Part shown: one piece after another, positions 59,501-64,000 of the stretch
How positions within the stretch are numbered: the first letter of the stretch is position 1
Layout: each line of letters begins with the position of its first letter
Assembly (NCBI RefSeq): GCF_022376835.1
Contig: NZ_CP084606.1
Coordinates: 2,288,501-2,352,500 of the forward strand
DNA: 64,000 bases
Direction: 5' to 3'
Origin: Brucepastera parasyntrophica
Lineage (GTDB): Bacteria; Spirochaetota; Spirochaetia; Treponematales; Treponemataceae
Position numbers and translations under genes: made by a program
Notes under the pieces: generated by a model
The model's database searches: none
Seen by the model: the letters and a program-made list of their open reading frames with translations, nothing else
What the model was told of the DNA's origin: nothing

Positions 59501-61096
59501 AGCGGGAACCTGACCGTGGAGCAGGACGGGCCGTTTACCAAAGGAGAGCCGGTGAACCGGAACTACACGGTGACAGGACTCGGGAACGAGGTGTATGTGA
59601 CCGACCATGGGTGGGGGATGAGTGAGGACCCCAGCACAGGAAGCGGCGGTACCGGAGGAACGCAGAGTCCGTGGAAGCGTGAGTATACGTGGAACGAGCG
59701 GAACCAGCTGAAACGGAGCCGGGACAGCCGGTATACTGTGGTGTACACGTATGGAGCTGACGGCCAGCGGAGCGGAAAGTACAGTGTGGGAGGAAGCGGG
59801 TCGACAGAGAGTGAGACGCTGTATTTCAATAAGCTGTGGACGTGGCGGTATGACGGGCAGGTGAGCAACGCGGCCGGGCAGAACAGCAAGCACATTTATG
59901 TGGGAGAGAGCCGTCTGGTGACCAAGATAGGACGGGCCGACGGGAGCTTTACAAATGAGGAGCGTGTCAAGCAGTACTGGTACCACAGTGACCACCTGGG
60001 GAGTGCGCAGTTAATCACGAACGCTGATGGAGAGGAATACGAGCGAATAGAGTACACGCCGTATGGGGAATTGTGGATAGAGAAGGCGAGTACGGCGAGC
60101 AATATAGACATCCCGTATAGGTTTACGGGGAAGGAGAAGGACGAAGAGACCGGGTTATATTACTATGGGGCGCGGTACCTCGACCCGAAGACCAGTCGGT
60201 GGCTGAGTACGGATCCGGCTCTGGGAGCGTACATACCGGGGGCAGGAGGTAATAATTCACAGCTGCCGGGGATGGGTGGGGTGTATAACACGGTGAACCT
60301 GCATCTGTACCACTACGCAGGCAATAACCCAGTGAGGTACACAGATCCAACAGGGAGGAATACTGAGCGCATTACGGTTAAGGAAGGGGACTCAATGTCG
60401 GAACTTCTTGCTGCTCATAATGATAAATATAATACTAACTATACTGTTGATGAAGTTGCAGCGTATAATGAAATTAAGAATGCGGATTTAATATTTCCAA
60501 ACCAGGATTTAAAACTCCCTCCTAGAATTAATTCAAATGATACAGGTGCAAATGATACAGGTGCAAATGATACAGGTACAAATGATACAGGTACAAATGA
60601 TACAGGTACAAATGATACAGGTACAAATGCGAAGCATACATATATTCCTATACAATCTATTAAAGCTGCAGTTGCGCTTGGCCTTGGTCATGAGTTTGGA
60701 ATATGTATCGATACTAATGGGAACATTGGAATATATAGAGACTTACTGATTGGTTGTGGTGTACACATACCCTCATTTATAGTAGGGGATTTTATCAAAG
60801 TCTTATCAGGAGTAAGTAATACAGGAGAAATCCTTTATGCACTATATACCATGAATAATAGTCTAGATACTGATAGCTGGTCCGAAGGTTCTTTAAAAAC
60901 CGGAGTTTCTGTTTCTACTGGAGGAACTGCAGAAGCCCATTTCTTTGGAAGTGTATCTGTGAACGTTTCCACCGATCCAGGTAATGCTCAATTTGGATTC
61001 AGTGGTGATATTGGCGGCGGTGTTTATTTCAGAGTTAGGATGCAGTTTGTAATTTCGGGTCAATCTTTGCCATTTTGGCCTCGTGGAGGAGAATAA
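50517..61096 (+). CDS. giant SpvB/TcdB-like Rhs protein, seven one-base breaks
   Basis: One frame of about 3,528 residues if a base is added at 51195-51198, 51215-51218, 52312-52315, 52664-52670, about 53431-53440, 58160-58161 and about 58679. Order: Sec signal peptide (SLMGIIYLGTLNPVILYG); ZU5-like domain (SGARIVIPAGALEEDTLIRI); SpvB start (PGGRRGMRPPVAIQYSSGGG after correction); VCBS-type DxDGDGxxD motifs near 52150, 52420, 55775, 56095, 56365 and 56795; three helical repeats near 53.85-54.54 kb; TcdB middle region; YD repeats from about 57.6 kb; Rhs core (YRFTGKEKDEETGLYYYGARYLDP, ending YTDPTGR near 60355); then a tip with a LysM-like segment, an NDTG linker and an unknown last domain. 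Rhs shells enclose a C-terminal cargo (family knowledge). The Sec signal and the adjacent T2SS suggest export by that system (inference). Confidence 0.85.
53845..54540 (+). repeat. three helical protein repeats of about 75 residues within the SpvB region
   Basis: Each unit has the pattern DIxxxFWxxIxVTExxxLFxHYI, then a stretch with FFxxYFxxxExYK and ANxFL. Units begin near 53848, 54085 and 54322. Not a known part of SpvB or TcdB that I recognise, and the DNA here is more AT-rich than the Rhs half. Confidence 0.7.
60536..60625 (+). repeat. six 15-base tandem units coding NDTGA/T
   Basis: Units AATGATACAGGT plus GCA (first two) or ACA (last four). They form the linker between the LysM-like part and the last domain of the Rhs tip. 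Confidence 0.95.
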
Positions 61097-62230
61097 AAAT
61101 ATAACTGTATAAAGTTTCTGTACAGTTTTTTGAACAGGATTTTATACTTGTTGAAATTTTATCAGCGATGAAACAATATAGGGTTTTCATACTTTTGTGC
61201 TAAGAAAACCCCATTGCCTCGGAAAGCCTGATACTTCTTTCTGATCCTTGCATATCGGCTTTCCTGCGTAGCTACTGATATTGCTGCCCTGAAAACCTGT
61301 TTCCTTAAATTCAGTTAATGGCACGAAAAAACGGCTTCATGGAAATTTTGCAAGGAGCAACAAGAGAAAATCCGCCGGGGACGTTCTGCTTTCATCAATG
61401 GCTTTTGATTCGAGAAAAGGGTATAAGTCTTTCAAACCTTCCCTAACTGAAATGGTTATTGGAATTTCAGCTGTCTTATGGCAGTCTGTTTCCTGTGCGA
61501 AAGGTTTTACACATCCTGATACGTATCATCAAAGAGGAAAGGAAAGAGAGTCTGTTAAATAGACCTGCATATCTGTCTTGCATCCGGAATCCTGAACGGC
61601 TGAAAGGAGTGTACTGTGAGGATCACGGATTTTGTTGCTACAAAAATGACTATAGAAAGCCGCCTATTCGTGGCCTGAGAATGAATAGAAAACAATGGTG
61701 TATACAGAAATAAAACTCAAAATACTATTGAACTGTGTTGATTTCTTCCATGAACGAAAGGAATAGCAGTGCTTCGGAATGGTATAAATAATTCCTTTTT
61801 CTGCGTTCTTTCCCCTGAGGAATTTACTCAGATGCTCAGGTATGAAATACTCTTTTTGTGTGAAGTAGCTGGATAAAATGGATACTGAAAATCTGCTGCT
61901 TGAGAGTCTGAATTATTTTTGGAATCAAAAAAATTGCTGGCTGAATGAGAAATCATCAAGAGCAGAAACTGAACTGACCGAAACCAAGAATTGATTGTTA
62001 AAAATTTGGAAACAATTGGTTTGTGCGTTACGGAAATAGTTTTGCGCAATTGCAAAAATAATTATCGCGGTCATATTGATTTATTTGAAGAAGGATAGGA
62101 TGTTCCGCTTTCTGCAATGATCATTTAAGATAAACCTGTAGTATGGCAAAATATAGTCCGATACGATAAAAGAGTTCAGCTTTCCTTGCAAAAAAATACT
62201 TATCCCTTTTTGCAATCCCGAAATCCATTT
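61097..62230. other. degenerate AT-rich stretch downstream of the Rhs gene
   Basis: About 1.1 kb without an intact gene. Translating shows short coding-like pieces in changing frames: one at about 61315-61560 (includes MAFDSRKGYKSFKPSLTEMV), one at about 61560-61710 (NDYRKPPIRGLRMNRK), and one at about 61830-62100 (EEFTQMLRYEILFLCEVAG, then VKNLETIGLCVTEIVL). These may be remnants of displaced Rhs tips, an immunity gene or a transposase; I cannot identify them. Confidence 0.4.
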
Positions 62231-63031
62231 TCACGCCGCCTTCTTCACTCCCTTCCTGACTATCTTCATCAGATAGTCCTTTTCCTCCGGAATATTTTCA
62301 GCCAGCCTGGCCGCCGCGACCGGCAGCTTCCATTGGTCTATATCTTTCTTTTTGCATCCGGACAGTTTTCTGTATTCCGAAAGGTACAGGCTGTTCAGCC
62401 TTTTTTTGAAGAGCGTTATTATCAGGCGGCTGATCAGGGGCCTGTCCCGCGGGGCTTTTGCCGCCGTTATAATCAGGCTTGTCCGGCATACATCGGCAAA
62501 TGGGCTTCCCCTGCAGACTGTGATCCAGTCGATTACGGTCGCTTTCAGCCCGGGTCCGATAAGAATATTCAGGGGATGAAAATCGAAGTGACAGATACTG
62601 TTTCCGTCGGGCAGTTTTTCCAGATACGCATAGATGGTTTCTTTCTCCTCCTCTGTAATATCTCCGGCCTGTCCTATTCTGTCCCTGAGCATTTCCCTGA
62701 CCGGAACAAGCGTGTCATTGCTCCTGCTGTGAATGGACCAGTGGACCGACGCGAGTAGACGCGCGAACGCTTTTATCTGGGAGGGGGCCGCCAGAATTTC
62801 ATCAAGCATGCTTTTCCCGTCAATGAATTCGTACACGATCCCTTTCCGTCCCTCAAGCTCGATCAGTTCATACACTTCGGGCGCGGCCAGGTCCAGAGAG
62901 CGGACCAAGCGCGCGAAGTCGTACTCATCCCGGGCAACCCAGTTGAATTCTTCATGGAAAAGCTTTAACACTTTATCCTGCGAATATTCCAGAACATCCG
63001 AGGTGCGGCCTCTGCCGATAATTTTTGCCAT
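62231..63031 (-). CDS. aminoglycoside phosphotransferase (APH) family kinase
   Basis: 266 residues of the protein-kinase-like APH fold. Seen: N-lobe with GRGRTSDVLEYSQDKVLKLF, hinge VYEFIDGKSM, catalytic loop HFDFHPLNILI (HxDxxxxN), and metal-binding VIDW. Related proteins phosphorylate small molecules such as choline or sugars; an antibiotic target is not implied. Lys-rich C-terminus. Single gene. Confidence 0.8.
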   Translation of the reverse strand: MAKIIGRGRTSDVLEYSQDKVLKLFHEEFNWVARDEYDFARLVRSLDLAAPEVYELIELEGRKGIVYEFIDGKSMLDEILAAPSQIKAFARLLASVHWSIHSRSNDTLVPVREMLRDRIGQAGDITEEEKETIYAYLEKLPDGNSICHFDFHPLNILIGPGLKATVIDWITVCRGSPFADVCRTSLIITAAKAPRDRPLISRLIITLFKKRLNSLYLSEYRKLSGCKKKDIDQWKLPVAAARLAENIPEEKDYLMKIVRKGVKKAA

Positions 63032-63150
63032 AGTGTATCCTTTATCCCGGATTTGCTGCCGGGGTTTTATTTTCGTTATTCAGGACTGTGTTTCACAATA
63101 TCTTTTTATTCGCTTATTGGTTCTGTCCGGTTACTTATTCAAATTCCTTT

Positions 63151-63573
63151 TTACGCGTCAGTTCCGCATCCGCTGTTTATCTCCCGGACCCTCTCATCAA
63201 ATAAGGCGATATGCCATTCCATGTGCCGGCCAAAATAATCTTCCGCTATAAACCGCAGCGTTAATTTCTGCCCGTTTACTATCCATGTATTGTCCAGCTT
63301 TTTTTCATCCATGACAGTCAGAATATGCAATAAAAAGGCATTATATTCTTTCCATAAACTGATCAGGGAAGTATAACTATAGGAAGATATTTTTGACGTG
63401 TTCTTCCATTCTTCCGCGTCATAGGCCGGAAATTCCAGAGCGGTTTCCAGCTGCAGCCTGATAAACCTCTGGTGATTATTTGAGGCCGAATCAATTAAAT
63501 GGGAAACCATTTCCTTTAATGTCCATTTTTCATCTTCCAGGCGGACATCCGCGATACAGGCGTGCCGTTCCAT
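63151..63573 (-). CDS. DinB-superfamily protein
   Basis: 140 residues from the ATG at 63573. Four-helix metal-binding fold with WTLKEMVSHLIDSA (first His) and the pair in FGRHMEWHIALF. The coding pattern goes on upstream in the same frame (NIPEYRKRIDYFYGI) to a stop near 63653 with no ATG, GTG or TTG, so the true start is unsure and a further missed base there is possible. DinB-like proteins are often thiol transferases; the role here is unknown. Confidence 0.75.
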   Translation of the reverse strand: MERHACIADVRLEDEKWTLKEMVSHLIDSASNNHQRFIRLQLETALEFPAYDAEEWKNTSKISSYSYTSLISLWKEYNAFLLHILTVMDEKKLDNTWIVNGQKLTLRFIAEDYFGRHMEWHIALFDERVREINSGCGTDA

Positions 63574-63653
63574 AATGCCGTAAAAATAATCTATCCGTTT
63601 TCTGTATTCCGGTATATTGAAATCCCTGACTGCCGCTCCTGGCTTCAGATTAT

Positions 63654-63958
63654 ACTATTTTTTTTCCTCATGCAAATGGGTTTCTGTTTTTCCCGTTTCC
63701 GGTGTTCCGGCTGTTTTCACAAAGCCTGAAGACTTTCCGTTGATAGACCCCGCCTTACGCTAAGACGAACTCGGCTCCAGAAAAAGTTTTTTTGCCATAC
63801 CTTCCGTTTATAGTAAACTTAGCTATTGTATAGAAGAAAATGAACCTGAACTGACCGGATACGGAAAACTGAATATCCTGCGCAGCCCGGCTTTTCAGAA
63901 AAAAAGCTGCGGAAAAGACGGAAAGGGCTTAAACTGAAAAGAAAAGTGAGGAATATAA
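63654..63958. other. non-coding stretch before the last gene
   Basis: No gene seen. It should contain the promoter of the gene at 63959; the best candidate -10 word is TAAACT near 63816. Confidence 0.4.
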
Positions 63959-64000
63959 ATGGGTGAATATCAGACAAAGTATTTCGGGGAACTGTCTATT
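63959..64000 (+). CDS. 5' end of an unidentified gene
   Basis: ATG at 63959 with GTGAGGA upstream, reading MGEYQTKYFGELSI to the window edge. The TKYFGELSI start resembles small DUF6985/DUF2004-like proteins, but 14 residues are too few to name it. Confidence 0.5.
   Translation, partial: MGEYQTKYFGELSI

Noticed and set aside
50517..61096. Programmed frameshifting in the Rhs gene
   Set aside because: Seven shifts, all needing an added base and at different words, without slippery-site plus pseudoknot structure; base losses in the assembly explain all.
61459..61713. 84-codon frame behind the Rhs gene as an immunity protein
   Set aside because: No ribosome-binding site, poor composition, and neighbouring frames hold equal coding-like pieces; treated as degenerate DNA.
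1..64000. tRNA or rRNA genes
   Set aside because: I saw no cloverleaf with a GTTCRANYC-type arm and no rRNA-like block by eye; a tRNAscan run would settle it.

Overview
The window looks like chromosomal DNA of a diderm spirochaete, most likely from the Treponema group. The pointers are the paired TIGR03546/TIGR03545 genes, a UPF0158-GNAT fusion, a MurA with Asp instead of the catalytic Cys, a patatin-BamA-type outer-membrane phospholipase, a PEGA-like/TPR lipoprotein and many coiled-coil or TPR envelope proteins. This assignment rests on gene content read by eye, not on a database search.

Layout. 0-10 kb: plsC (cut by the window start), clpP, eno, UPF0158-GNAT, patatin-barrel phospholipase, TIGR03546/TIGR03545 pair, VOC protein. 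10-16 kb: a glycan operon (malQ plus a large GH13 protein) behind a strong promoter whose spacer is a palindromic operator. 16-24 kb: a 44-residue protein gene, thrC, lysO, DUF2156, pepT-murA, PAP2 phosphatase. 24-35 kb: DUF4015-type glycosidase, small kinase, pfkA, methyltransferase, aroK, PrsW-like protease, RACo-like ferredoxin/ASKHA protein, lrp-aminotransferase pair, alaX, GNAT. 35-61 kb: a divergent type II secretion (T2SS) locus. Leftward it encodes gspD-E-F-G and two more pseudopilins. Rightward it encodes a GspK-like protein, a GspL/M/C-like composite, a PEGA/TPR lipoprotein, a TPR membrane protein, an outer-membrane barrel, two fibronectin-like lipoproteins and one giant SpvB/TcdB/Rhs protein of about 3,528 residues with a Sec signal peptide. 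61-64 kb: degenerate AT-rich DNA, an APH-type kinase, a DinB protein and the first codons of one more gene.

At least 17 single-base indels break otherwise intact reading frames. In every case the frame is restored by adding one base, nearly always in a homopolymer. This is the pattern of homopolymer under-calling in an assembly, so I describe these loci as single genes and flag the breakpoints.

The most interesting signals are: (1) the T2SS-Rhs locus, which looks like a secretion machine encoded next to its own very large surface or secreted cargo; (2) two intergenic arrays with nine 20-bp palindromes, TTACACA-N6-TGTGTAA, which resemble NrdR boxes and are all spaced by whole helical turns although no nrd gene is present; (3) a two-hairpin repeat element present once as a terminator-like intergenic copy and once in frame inside a PrsW-like gene, with compensatory base-pair changes between the copies.
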